Positions 44,434-53,290 of a stretch of 64,000 nt of DNA are shown here, in pieces. The position numbers were made by a program, and so were the translations under genes. This stretch comes from Acidobacteriota bacterium (GTDB lineage Bacteria; Acidobacteriota; Holophagae; Holophagales; Holophagaceae), in the NCBI GenBank assembly GCA_016192145.1, contig JACPUT010000018.1, positions 372,001 through 436,000 on the forward strand, given 5' to 3'. The notes under the pieces were generated by a model, which searched no databases, was not told the origin of the DNA, and saw only the letters and a program-made list of their open reading frames with translations. Position 1 is the stretch's first letter. Each line of letters starts with the position of its first letter.

Positions 44434-46542
44434 CTACTTCTTCAGCTGCTGCCAGAGGAAGGTGTAGGCCAGGGCCTGCATCTGCGCGGCCTGCTGGTTG
44501 TTGGCGGCGCCGCCGTGGCCGCCTTCGATGTTCTCGTAGGAACGGACATTGGCTCCGAGTTCCTGCATGCGGGCCATCATCTTGCGGGCGTGGCCGGGGT
44601 GCACCCGGTCGTCGCGGGTGGAGGTGGTGAAGAGGGTCGGGGGGTACTTCACGCCCTTCTTGAGGTTCTGGTAGGGGGAGAAGGTGCGGATGTAGTTCCA
44701 CTGCTCAGGCACGTCGGGGTTGCCGTACTCGGCCATCCAGGAGGCGCCGGCGAGGAGGTGGTTGTAGCGCTTCATGTCGAGCAGGGGCACCTGGCAGACG
44801 ATGGCGCCGAAGTGCTTGGGGTAGAGGGTGATCATGTTGCCCATGAGCAGGCCGCCGTTGCTGCCGCCCTGGGCGCCCAGGTGTTTCACGGAGGTGACCT
44901 TGCGGCGCACGAGGTCCTCGGCCACGGCGGAGAAGTCCTCGTAGGCGCGGTGCCGCTTGTCCTTCAGCGCCGCCTGGTGCCACTTGGGGCCGTACTCGCC
45001 ACCGCCGCGGATGTTGGCCACGACGTAGACGCCGCCCTTCGTCGTCCAGGCGAGGCCCGCAACGGGGCTGTAGCTGGGGGTGAGGGAGATCTCGAAGCCG
45101 CCGTAGCCGTAGAGCAGGGTGGGGTTCGTGCCGTCCAGCTTCAGGCCCTTGGGGGCGACCTGGAAGTAGGGCACCTTCGTGCCGTCCTTGGAGGTGGCGA
45201 AGTGCTGGCTCACTTCGAGGCCGCTGGCATCGAAGAAGGCGGGCATGGCCTTCAGCTGCTCCGGGGTCCCCTTGCCCACGGTGCCCAGGTGGAGGCTCGC
45301 GGGGGTGAGGTAGCCGCTGACGGTCATGAAGTAGTCGTCGGATTCCCTTGCGTCGACGGCCGAGGCCGAGGCGGTGGCGAATTGGGGCGCGCCCTGGAGG
45401 GGGTTGGTGGTCCAGCCATCCGGGCCGGGGGTGGCCACGGCGAGGCTGCTCTTCACATCCTCCAGGAGGTTGAGGATCAGGTGGTGCTTCGTGGCGGTGA
45501 AGCTGGCGAGGGTGCGGTGCGCCGTGGGCTCGAACACGAGGGTGAGTTCGCGCTTGCCGGCCAGGTAGTCGTCGAATTTCGCGGCCACCAGGGAGCCGGC
45601 GGCATAGGTCTTCGCGCCCACGGTCCAGGCGGTGCGGGGTTGCACGAGGAGCCACTCCCGGTGGACATCGGAGTTGGCGTCATTGGGAACGTCGATCTTC
45701 TGCAAGGTGCCGTCGGCCTTCCGGAAGAAGGTCTCCTCGTTGTAGAAGGCGAGGGTGCGGCGGACGAAGTGGCGCTCGAAACCCTCGGTGTCATCGAAGG
45801 AGGCGCCGATGGACATGTCGGTGTCGCGGCCCTCATACACGATCTCGGCGGAGGTGAGGGGGGTGCCGCGCTTCCAGCGCTTGACCACCCGGGGGTAGCC
45901 GGAGGTGGTCATGGAGCCGGGGCCGAAGTCCGTGGCGACATAGAGGGTGTCCTTGTCGATCCAGGAGGCGCCGCCCTTGGCCTCGGGCAGGGTGAAGCCA
46001 TCCTTCACGAAGGTCCGGGTCTCCAGATCGAATTCGCGGGTGACGGTGGCATCGGCTCCGCCCCGGGAGAGGGCGATGAGGGCGTACCGATGCCCGCCGG
46101 CCTTGAGGAAGGTGGCGCCCTTCCACACCCAGCTCTCGTGCTCGGCGGCGGCGAGGGCATCCAGATCGAGGATCACGTCCCACTTGGGTTCGGCCTTGCG
46201 GTATTCCTCCAGGCTGGTGCGGCGCCAGAGGCCCTTGGGGTTCTTCCCGTCCTTCCAGAGGTTGTAGTAATAGGCGCCCTGCTTGGACACGAAGGGGATC
46301 CGGGCGGTGGAATCGAGCACCTTCAGGATGTCGCCCTTCAGGGCCTCGAAGGCGGGGGCGGCGCTGAGTTCCTTGAGGGCGTCCGCATTGCGGGCCTTCA
46401 CCCAGTCGAGGGCCTTCGCATCCGTGACGCCCTCCAGCCAGAGGTAGGGATCCTCGGCGGGGGCGGCGGGTTTCGCCTGCTGGGCGGCGAGGCCGCAGGT
46501 GAGGGCCCAGCCTAGGGCGAGTGGGGTCCAAATGCGTTTCAT
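44434..46542 (-). CDS. Exported prolyl oligopeptidase family protein (S9A)
   Basis: 702 residues with signal peptide MKRIWTPLALGWALTCGLAA. An N-terminal seven-bladed propeller precedes an alpha/beta-hydrolase domain with nucleophile motif GGSNGG, the acid in TSTRDDRVHP and the His in IEGGHGG. The catalytic triad is complete. It should cleave proline-containing peptides in the periplasm. GGAG is 5 bases before the ATG. An M13 peptidase gene lies just upstream on the same strand, suggesting joint peptide scavenging. Confidence 0.95.
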   Translation of the reverse strand: MKRIWTPLALGWALTCGLAAQQAKPAAPAEDPYLWLEGVTDAKALDWVKARNADALKELSAAPAFEALKGDILKVLDSTARIPFVSKQGAYYYNLWKDGKNPKGLWRRTSLEEYRKAEPKWDVILDLDALAAAEHESWVWKGATFLKAGGHRYALIALSRGGADATVTREFDLETRTFVKDGFTLPEAKGGASWIDKDTLYVATDFGPGSMTTSGYPRVVKRWKRGTPLTSAEIVYEGRDTDMSIGASFDDTEGFERHFVRRTLAFYNEETFFRKADGTLQKIDVPNDANSDVHREWLLVQPRTAWTVGAKTYAAGSLVAAKFDDYLAGKRELTLVFEPTAHRTLASFTATKHHLILNLLEDVKSSLAVATPGPDGWTTNPLQGAPQFATASASAVDARESDDYFMTVSGYLTPASLHLGTVGKGTPEQLKAMPAFFDASGLEVSQHFATSKDGTKVPYFQVAPKGLKLDGTNPTLLYGYGGFEISLTPSYSPVAGLAWTTKGGVYVVANIRGGGEYGPKWHQAALKDKRHRAYEDFSAVAEDLVRRKVTSVKHLGAQGGSNGGLLMGNMITLYPKHFGAIVCQVPLLDMKRYNHLLAGASWMAEYGNPDVPEQWNYIRTFSPYQNLKKGVKYPPTLFTTSTRDDRVHPGHARKMMARMQELGANVRSYENIEGGHGGAANNQQAAQMQALAYTFLWQQLKK

Positions 46543-46578
46543 GGATGCTCCGGGGGATCGGTTGTTGAAGGGGGATCG

Positions 46579-48657
46579 CTACCAGATTCGGATGCGGTCG
46601 GCGGGGGCCAGGTAGTACGTTTCGCCCGGTTTCACACCGAAGGTGGCGTACCAGCTATCGAGGTTGCGGACCGTGAGGGGGCGGTACTCGCTGGGGGCGT
46701 GCCCATCGGTGAGGATGAGCTGACGCTGGAGGCCATCCCTCGTTTTGCTGCGCCAGATCTGGGCGTAGCTGATGAAAAACTGCTGATCACCCGTGAGCCC
46801 CTGCACCGTGGGTGCGGGCTTGCCGCGGAGGGAGAGGCGGTAGGCGTCGAAGGCGGTCGCGAGGCCGGCCACATCGGCGATGTTCTCGCCCAGCGTCAGC
46901 TTTCCGTTGATGGCGAGATCCGGGAAGGGCTTGTACGCGCTGACCTGGGCGGCCAGCAGGTCGGCGGCGGCCTGGAAGTGGCTCAGGTCGGCGGGGGTCC
47001 ACCAGTTCTGGAGCTTGCCGGAGGCATCGAAGAGGGCGCCGGTGTCATCGAAGCTGTGGCTGATCTCATGCCCGATCACGCTGCCGATGGCGCCGTAGTT
47101 CATGGCCGCGGGCCGCTTGGGATCGAAGAACGGCGGTTGCAGGATGGCCGCGGGGAAGTTCATGGCGTTCAGGGCGGGTAGATTCACGGCGTTGATGGTC
47201 TGCGGGGTCATCACCCACTCGCTCCGGTCCACCTTCCGGCCCAGTTTCCGGAGGCTCAATTCCAGCTGGAAGCGCTCGGCCCTTTCCTGGTTTCCGCAGG
47301 GATCTCCCGCCACGACCTGGAGGGCGCCGTAATCCTGCCAACGGTCGGGGTAGCCGATGGAGACCTTCAGCACCGCCAGCTTGGCCTTGGCTTTGGCCTT
47401 CGTCTCCGGGGTCATCCAGGCCAGCCCCTCGATGCGTCGCCCGAAGGCGGCGATGATGTCGGCCACCATGCGCTGGGCTTCGGCCTTGGCGGAGGCGGGA
47501 AAGTGGCGGGCCACGTAGGCCTTGCCGATGATCTCGCCCAGGGCCCCGTTGGTGGCGGCCACGGCGCGCTTCCAGCGGTCCCGCTGCTTCGGCACGCCGC
47601 TCAGTTCACGGCCGAAGAAGGCGAAGGACTGATCGGCGATGGCCCTGGGGAGCACCGCGGCCTTGGCCTGGAGGGCGTGGAAGCGGAGGTAGTCCTTCCA
47701 GGTCTCCAGGGGAACCTCGGAGACGAGGGCCGCGAGCCCGGTGAAGGCGCTGGGCTGCCACACCACGAAATCCTGGGCCTGGCCCAGGCCGGTGGCACCG
47801 AAGTAGGCCTCCCAATCCAGGCCTGGGGCCTTGGCCGCGAAGTCGGCGCGGCGCCAGGGATTATTGCCTTTCTGCACGTCTCCGGATTCCTCCCGGCTCC
47901 AGTGCGCCTGGGCCATCCGGGTTTCCAGGGCCACGATGGCGGCGGCGCGGGTCTCGGCATCGGCCTCCGCGACGCCCCCAAGTCGCAGCATGGCGGTGAC
48001 GTGGGCCAGGAACTGGGTGCGGATCCTGGCCATGCCCTCGGAGGCGTCCAGGTAATAGCTCCGCTCCGGCAGGGAGAGGCCCCCCTGGAGGAGGAAGGGC
48101 ACGTAGCGGGTGGGATCGTTGAGGTCCTGGGCCACCCAGAGTCCGAAGAGGTTCGAGGTGGTGTAGTTGGTGTTGTTGAGCACGTCCACATCGGCCCTGA
48201 GGCCGGCCCCGAGGTGGCGGGAGAGGGCGGTCCGGTCGGCGATCGCGGCGATGGCCCCGAAGGCGGCTTGGAGGGGACGCAGGCCCGCGGCCTCGATGGC
48301 GGCCTCATCCATGAAAGACGCGTAGAAATCGCCGATCTTCCGCTGGTCCGATCCGGCGGGGGCCTTCGCGGCGGCGGCCTCCTGGATGATGGCCACGGTC
48401 TGGCGATCCGTGAGGTCGAAGAGGGTGGACCAGATGCCCACGGAAGCCTTGTCGGCGGGGATCTCCGTCTGCTTCATCCAGGTGCCGTTGGCGAACGCGT
48501 AGAAGTTGTCACCGGGCTTCACGCTGCGGTCCATGCCCGCGAGATCGAGGCCATGGCCCATGGGGGCAGTGGCTGCGGCTGCGGCCTTCCGGGGCGCCTG
48601 GGCGAGGCCCGAGATGGAGATGAGGGCCAGGAGGACGGGGGAGAGGCGATGGCGCAT
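46579..48657 (-). CDS. Exported M13-family (neprilysin/PepO-like) metallopeptidase
   Basis: 692 residues. A signal peptide (MRHRLSPVLLALISISGLAQA) is followed by the M13 N-terminal domain (MDRSVKPGDNFYAFANGTWM) and the catalytic domain with HEISHSFDDTG and the downstream Glu in ENIADVAG. The C-terminus RIRIW matches the conserved end of the family. The zinc ligands are complete. It is 36 bp upstream of the S9 peptidase gene on the same strand. Confidence 0.95.
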   Translation of the reverse strand: MRHRLSPVLLALISISGLAQAPRKAAAAATAPMGHGLDLAGMDRSVKPGDNFYAFANGTWMKQTEIPADKASVGIWSTLFDLTDRQTVAIIQEAAAAKAPAGSDQRKIGDFYASFMDEAAIEAAGLRPLQAAFGAIAAIADRTALSRHLGAGLRADVDVLNNTNYTTSNLFGLWVAQDLNDPTRYVPFLLQGGLSLPERSYYLDASEGMARIRTQFLAHVTAMLRLGGVAEADAETRAAAIVALETRMAQAHWSREESGDVQKGNNPWRRADFAAKAPGLDWEAYFGATGLGQAQDFVVWQPSAFTGLAALVSEVPLETWKDYLRFHALQAKAAVLPRAIADQSFAFFGRELSGVPKQRDRWKRAVAATNGALGEIIGKAYVARHFPASAKAEAQRMVADIIAAFGRRIEGLAWMTPETKAKAKAKLAVLKVSIGYPDRWQDYGALQVVAGDPCGNQERAERFQLELSLRKLGRKVDRSEWVMTPQTINAVNLPALNAMNFPAAILQPPFFDPKRPAAMNYGAIGSVIGHEISHSFDDTGALFDASGKLQNWWTPADLSHFQAAADLLAAQVSAYKPFPDLAINGKLTLGENIADVAGLATAFDAYRLSLRGKPAPTVQGLTGDQQFFISYAQIWRSKTRDGLQRQLILTDGHAPSEYRPLTVRNLDSWYATFGVKPGETYYLAPADRIRIW

Positions 48658-48700
48658 GGGGATCCCAGGGAACCCCTCAGGGTGAAGCAGAAGCCGCCAG

Positions 48701-48729
48701 CACGGAAGGCATCGTCTTCCCCTTCCGTG
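48701..48729. terminator. Possible hairpin between the HAD and M13 genes
   Basis: CACGGAAGG and CCTTCCGTG pair over an 11-nt loop. There is no T-run on either side, so this is only a candidate transcription-end signal for the HAD gene. Confidence 0.35.
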
Positions 48730-48758
48730 GTCAACGGCGCCCCGGGCGGGGTGAATGC

Positions 48759-49742
48759 CTACCCCAGGTGCCGCGGAGCTGCGCCCACCTGTTCCTTGAG
48801 CGCGGCCTTCTTACGTTCCACGATGCCGGCGGCGATCTGACGCACCTTGAGGCCCAGCCACTTGGCCGTGGGGCTGCCGGGGCGATAGTCGGCGGGGCCG
48901 TAGTGGTGCACGCGGCCATCCTCCCGCAGGCGCTCCACCTGCTCCAGGCTGGCGTCGTGGGCATCGTCATACACGGCGTAGGCCGTGCCGCCGTTCTGCT
49001 TGAGCACGCTGAAGGCGGGCACGTCGCTCGGGCCATCGGCGATGTAGATCATCTGCTCGAAGGGCACGCGGCGGAAATCCCGGGGCAGGGTGGCGTTCAC
49101 CTCGATGGTGGGATCCACGTTGGAGCCCTTGTTGATCTCGAAGATGGCGCGGGTCTTGGACGTGTTGTCGTAGGCCACGGCGATCTGGCTGATGCCGTGC
49201 ACGTGCAGGAGCGCATTGGCCGCGTGGGCGGGGGCGGAAGTGGGGGCGATCCTGGGGTCGAACCCGGGCTGGGGCGGCGTCTCGATGAACTCGCTGGCCC
49301 AGATGCCATCGACGAAGGGACGGATGGCGCTGCCTTCGATCATCTCCCGCAGTCCCGTGGACACGATGTAGTGCTCCAGCTTCAGCTCGAAGCGGTCGGC
49401 CTCGGGAACCTTGTCCAGTTCCTCCTTCAGCAAGCGGAAGAAATCCGGGAGGCCCTCGTGGAAGACGATGTCCTTGCCCAGTTCCCGCAGCTTGCCGTTG
49501 GTGAGGCCGCCCATGCGGCCCGCGTTGACGTAGGTGAGCAGGTGGTTGAGGTAGCAGGTGTCGGGATGGACGTTCACGCCGATGCGCTTGAAGAAGCCGG
49601 GCAGGGCGTTGACCTCCCGCCAGAAGGCGCCGCCATCCACGCTGTAGGCCTCGAAGATCGGATCCTGCATGTAGCCGGGGATGACGGTCTTGTCGAAGTC
49701 CCAGATGAGGGCGATGACGTTCTGGGGATGGGCGGTGGACAT
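48759..49742 (-). CDS. HAD-superfamily hydrolase-like protein
   Basis: A 327-residue protein. The HAD motif I is IWDFDKTVIPGYM, where the second Asp position is followed by Lys-Thr as in phosphatases. A later IYIADGPSDVPAFSVL is motif IV. The middle 100 residues form a helical cap. It resembles the phosphoserine-phosphatase-like group of unknown substrate. AAGGA precedes ATG 49742; an upstream ATG at 49859 would require translating the inverted repeat and is rejected. Confidence 0.85.
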   Translation of the reverse strand: MSTAHPQNVIALIWDFDKTVIPGYMQDPIFEAYSVDGGAFWREVNALPGFFKRIGVNVHPDTCYLNHLLTYVNAGRMGGLTNGKLRELGKDIVFHEGLPDFFRLLKEELDKVPEADRFELKLEHYIVSTGLREMIEGSAIRPFVDGIWASEFIETPPQPGFDPRIAPTSAPAHAANALLHVHGISQIAVAYDNTSKTRAIFEINKGSNVDPTIEVNATLPRDFRRVPFEQMIYIADGPSDVPAFSVLKQNGGTAYAVYDDAHDASLEQVERLREDGRVHHYGPADYRPGSPTAKWLGLKVRQIAAGIVERKKAALKEQVGAAPRHLG

Positions 49743-49805
49743 GGGCCGGGGTCCTTGCGGAGATGAGTTCAGCCTAGCGGAAGCCGGGACTGGAAAAGAT
49801 GAAAG

Positions 49806-49876
49806 AAAACCGGTGATGAACAGTGATGAACGGTGATGGGAATGCGTTGCTTTTTTCACTGTTCATCACCGGTTTT
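49806..49876. repeat. 21-bp perfect inverted repeat with tandem decamers
   Basis: AAAACCGGTGATGAACAGTGA (49806-49826) and its exact complement (49856-49876) are separated by 29 bp. The left arm runs into further near-copies of the same 10-bp unit (CGGTGATGAA, CAGTGATGAA, CGGTGATGGG). It lies between the SDR stop and the HAD start. A T6 run adjoins the right arm. Confidence 0.75.
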
Positions 49877-49903
49877 GCTTTTGTTCTTCTCGCCATCCTC
49901 GGC

Positions 49904-50686
49904 CTACTTCAACCCCAGGCTGCGGCCCGCAACCCATGCGATCACCCTCCTCGGCACGAAGCGCTGGACCTGAACCAGGAACCGATGGCGCATTCCGGGT
50001 ATGACGAGTGCCCGGCCCTGCTCCAGCCCCCGCAGGCCCGCCTCCACCACGGCCTCGGGATCCAGCAGGCCCCTGGCCAGGGCCGGGATCCGCTTGCGCG
50101 GGATGTTGGCGGCCTGGAAGAACTCCGTGGCCGTGGCGCCGGGGCAGAGGGTGGTGACGGTGATGTCGTCCTTCCGCAGTTCCTGGCCCAGGGCCTGGGC
50201 CCAGCTGAGGATGAAGGCCTTGGTGGCGCCGTAGGTGGCGAAGTTGGGGCAGGGCTGGAAGGCGGCGGTGGAGGCCACGAAGAGGATGCCGCCCTGGCGC
50301 CGGCGCTTCAGGAGCGGCAAGAGGCCATGCACCACCTCCACCACCGCCTCGATATTGAGGGTGAGCATCTCCTGGTGGGCCCGGAGACTGAGGGTGGCCA
50401 CGCGCCCCACGGGGCCCCAGCCCGCGTTGGGGATGAGCACGTCCACCGTGCCCACCCGCGTCACCAGCTCGGCCCGGGCCTGGGGGATCAGCAGATCGCA
50501 GGCGATCACCTCGGGGTGGATGCCCGTCCGCGCATGGATGGCCTGCGCGACTTCGGCCAGGCGCGTCTGCCGCCGCGCGACGAGGATCGGGATCGCCCCC
50601 CTCCGCGCCACCGCGTGGGCGAACTGCTCCCCGAGGCCGGAACTGGCCCCCGTGATGAGCACCCGCGCGCCCTGCCACTGGATCAT
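49904..50686 (-). CDS. Short-chain dehydrogenase/reductase
   Basis: A 260-residue classical SDR: cofactor motif TGASSGLG, NAG in IPNAGWGPVG, catalytic Ser in VASTAAF and YGATKAF as the YxxxK pair. Absence of an acidic residue after the second strand (LVARRQTR) suggests NADP preference. The C-terminal 35 residues are basic and amphipathic, perhaps membrane-associating. Substrate unknown. Confidence 0.92.
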   Translation of the reverse strand: MIQWQGARVLITGASSGLGEQFAHAVARRGAIPILVARRQTRLAEVAQAIHARTGIHPEVIACDLLIPQARAELVTRVGTVDVLIPNAGWGPVGRVATLSLRAHQEMLTLNIEAVVEVVHGLLPLLKRRRQGGILFVASTAAFQPCPNFATYGATKAFILSWAQALGQELRKDDITVTTLCPGATATEFFQAANIPRKRIPALARGLLDPEAVVEAGLRGLEQGRALVIPGMRHRFLVQVQRFVPRRVIAWVAGRSLGLK

Positions 50687-50713
50687 GTCCCCAAGCTACC
50701 AGATGGCCTCGGC

Positions 50714-52195
50714 TCAGGGCGCCGCCCGCCGCGTGAGCAGGCCCGTGCGCCACCGGAGCCCCAGGGCGACCATGGCGGAATCCAGGCCACCGTGGAGGGC
50801 CCGGGTGCGGCCCACGCGGAGGGAGAGGTCCAATTCGTCCCCCAGGGGCTGGTTCAATCCAAGCACCGGCTGGATCAGGGCGCCGCCCCGGGTGTCGACG
50901 CCGCCGCCGCCGCCCGCGCCCAGGCTGAGTTCCGCGAAGCAGGTGGTGCCGAGGGCACCCAGGGCCCTTGATTCCAAGCCGACCCCGGCGAGGCCCTCCG
51001 CGTAGCCGCCGGCTTGGCCACTGGTGCCGAAGGCCGCCTCGCCCACGAGGTAGACGTGGGCCGCCAGGGGCAGGGCGATGCGGAGGCTCGCCAGGTTCAC
51101 GGGGCCCTGCTTGGGGCTTGAGGCACGCGCGGGGTCGGTGAGTTCGGCGACGCCGAGTTCCATGCGCCACGGCTGATCGCTGAAGAGGTCAGTCGAAAGG
51201 GACGGGCGACCCCCCTCCATGGCCACGCCGAAGCGGCGCCCCAGGCCCACCTGCACGACATCGGCCCGGTAGGTGCCACCGGGTGCGATGAACCGCCCAC
51301 CCTCCAAGGAGAGCACCGTGGATTCGCCCAGGCGGGCTGAGAGACCGAGCGCGGCTTTCCAGGCCATGCCGCCGCCCACGTCGAGGCGTCCCCCTCCGGC
51401 GGGGCCGCCGGCGAGTCGGGCATGCAGTCGCCAGCGATCCGATCCCTCGAGCCGCCAGCGCCAGCCCAGCCCTACCAGTCCTTCCATGTAGCCATCGGCC
51501 CCGCCGCCATGGGCGCCGGCCAGCTCGAGGCTGCTGAAGACGTGATCGCCCAGGGCGAGGGTGGAGTGAAGCCCCACCAGATCCACCCCCCGCTCGGGTT
51601 GTCCATCGGTGCGAAGGCCGCGATCGGGCCGGTAGTGGGCGTAGGTGAAGGCCATCTCCAGTTCCCGCCAGCTCAGGCCCTCCATGGAAAAGGGACCGGA
51701 GGATGGGGCCCGTTTCATTTCGAAGGATCTACCGACGGAGAGCCGCCACTGGGAGCTATCGATATCGCCATTGGGGAAGCGGATCCGCGCATAGGCGGCA
51801 CCGAGGCGCCATGCCTCCACCCGCCAGTCGAGGCCCGCGTGACCCTCCAGCATCCAGCCCCCGCCCACGGCTGCGCGTCCCGCGCCGCCACCACCGCAAT
51901 AGACCCCCAGGTCGAGGTTGAGGTGATCGGTGAGGGCCGGGCGCCAGGCGCCGCTGGCCCCCACCGTGATGAACCCGCCTCGGGTGCCGGTCAGGGCGCC
52001 ATAGCCGCCCAGCCCCCAGGCGAAGCCGTGCTTGTGTTCCCGGAGGAACTCCAGGCCCATGAGACCCATGCGCTCGCCCGGTATGGGCATGCGGAGGGTC
52101 TGCCAACTGAGGCGGGCTTCCATGGGCAGCCGGTGCGGTTCGGGCGTCTGGGCGGCCAGGGCGGGAGCCAGCAGGAGGGCGACGATGGTTCTCAT
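50714..52195 (-). CDS. Exported Gly-rich beta-barrel-like protein of unknown function
   Basis: 493 residues. Signal peptide MRTIVALLLAPALAAQ, then alternating hydrophobic/polar strands with many Gly and aromatic residues (LGWRWRLEGSDRWRLHARL, WRLSVGRSFEMK), and a C-terminus of strand character. This looks like an outer-membrane beta-barrel, but no family is recognised. ATG 52195 is used; ATG 52210 is possible. The open frame extends far upstream, but that part is antisense to the desulfurase gene and is not coding. Confidence 0.7.
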   Translation of the reverse strand: MRTIVALLLAPALAAQTPEPHRLPMEARLSWQTLRMPIPGERMGLMGLEFLREHKHGFAWGLGGYGALTGTRGGFITVGASGAWRPALTDHLNLDLGVYCGGGGAGRAAVGGGWMLEGHAGLDWRVEAWRLGAAYARIRFPNGDIDSSQWRLSVGRSFEMKRAPSSGPFSMEGLSWRELEMAFTYAHYRPDRGLRTDGQPERGVDLVGLHSTLALGDHVFSSLELAGAHGGGADGYMEGLVGLGWRWRLEGSDRWRLHARLAGGPAGGGRLDVGGGMAWKAALGLSARLGESTVLSLEGGRFIAPGGTYRADVVQVGLGRRFGVAMEGGRPSLSTDLFSDQPWRMELGVAELTDPARASSPKQGPVNLASLRIALPLAAHVYLVGEAAFGTSGQAGGYAEGLAGVGLESRALGALGTTCFAELSLGAGGGGGVDTRGGALIQPVLGLNQPLGDELDLSLRVGRTRALHGGLDSAMVALGLRWRTGLLTRRAAP

Positions 52196-52240
52196 GGGAT
52201 GGCCCAGCATAGCCCAGGGCGCCGGTGCGATAGTAGAGGC

Positions 52241-53281
52241 GTGGAACGCACCTACTTCGACGCCAACGCCTCCGCTCCGCCCGTTCCAGAGGCGGTGGAG
52301 GCCGTGCGCCGGGCCATGGACGAAGACTGGGCGAATCCCACGAGCACGCATCGGGAGGGTCAGCGGGCCCGGCATCGGCTGGAGGAGGCGCGGCGTTCCA
52401 TCGCGGAAGGGCTCGGGGTCGCCCCTGCGGAACTGATCTTCTGCAGCGGCGCCACGGAGGCGCTGCACCTGCTGATCCGGGGGTTGCGTCCCGCCCTCGG
52501 GGATCGGCCCGCGGCCGTGTTCCCGGGCGAACACAGCGCCTGCCTGAATCCCCTGAACGATTGGTCCGCGGTCAGCTGGCGCCGCCAACCCCCGGAGGGC
52601 TGCGCCACGGTCATCCAGATGGCCGCCAGCAACGAGACGGGCATCCGCTATCCCATGCCGCAGATCGACGGGGCCCTGCGCCTCCGGGATTGCGCCCAGG
52701 CCTGGGGCAAGGTGCCGCTGGATCTGGAGTCTTGCGACGCCGCCGTGTTCAGCGGCCACAAGATGGGCGGCCCCCGGGGAGTGGGCCTCCTTTGGATGCG
52801 GCCTGGCCTGCCCTGGGAGAGTCCCATGGAAGGGCCCCAGGAGCGGCGGCGCCGGGGCGGCACGGAAGACCTGCCCGCCATCCTGGGCCTCGCGGCGGCG
52901 GCCCGTCGGATTCCCGAACGCCTCGCGGCGAACGTGGCCCTGGCTCCCCTGCGGGATGCCTTCGAAGCCGAGGTGCTCAGCTGGGATCCCGGGTTTGAAG
53001 GGATCGGGCGTGGCCAGGATCGCCTGCCCAACACGTCGGCCCTGCTGTTGCGCGGACATAGCGGCGAAGCCGTCCAGATGGCCCTGGACATGGCGGGCTT
53101 CGCCGTGAGCACCGGCAGTGCCTGCCACAGCGGCTCCGTGAAGCCAAGCCACGCCATCCTCAGCCTTGGTTACTCCGAGCCCGAAGCGCGCAGCGTGGTG
53201 CGGATTTCCATGCTCCCTGGCACCACGGAAGGCCAAGTGGCGCGGCTGGTGGCGGCCCTGAGGACCATCCTTCGGCGGTAG
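52241..53281 (+). CDS. Cysteine desulfurase family protein (class V aminotransferase)
   Basis: 346 residues from GTG 52241 (VERTYFDANASAPP). PLP lysine is Lys174 in SGHKMGGPRG; the probable catalytic Cys is Cys295 in STGSACHSGS, on the usual flexible loop. It is shorter than IscS (about 400) and lacks IscU, IscA or SufB/C/D neighbours, so the sulfur acceptor is unknown. It lies 9 bp upstream of an RlmI-like methyltransferase gene and the two are probably co-transcribed. Confidence 0.88.
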   Translation: MERTYFDANASAPPVPEAVEAVRRAMDEDWANPTSTHREGQRARHRLEEARRSIAEGLGVAPAELIFCSGATEALHLLIRGLRPALGDRPAAVFPGEHSACLNPLNDWSAVSWRRQPPEGCATVIQMAASNETGIRYPMPQIDGALRLRDCAQAWGKVPLDLESCDAAVFSGHKMGGPRGVGLLWMRPGLPWESPMEGPQERRRRGGTEDLPAILGLAAAARRIPERLAANVALAPLRDAFEAEVLSWDPGFEGIGRGQDRLPNTSALLLRGHSGEAVQMALDMAGFAVSTGSACHSGSVKPSHAILSLGYSEPEARSVVRISMLPGTTEGQVARLVAALRTILRR

Positions 53282-53290
53282 TCTTGAAGG

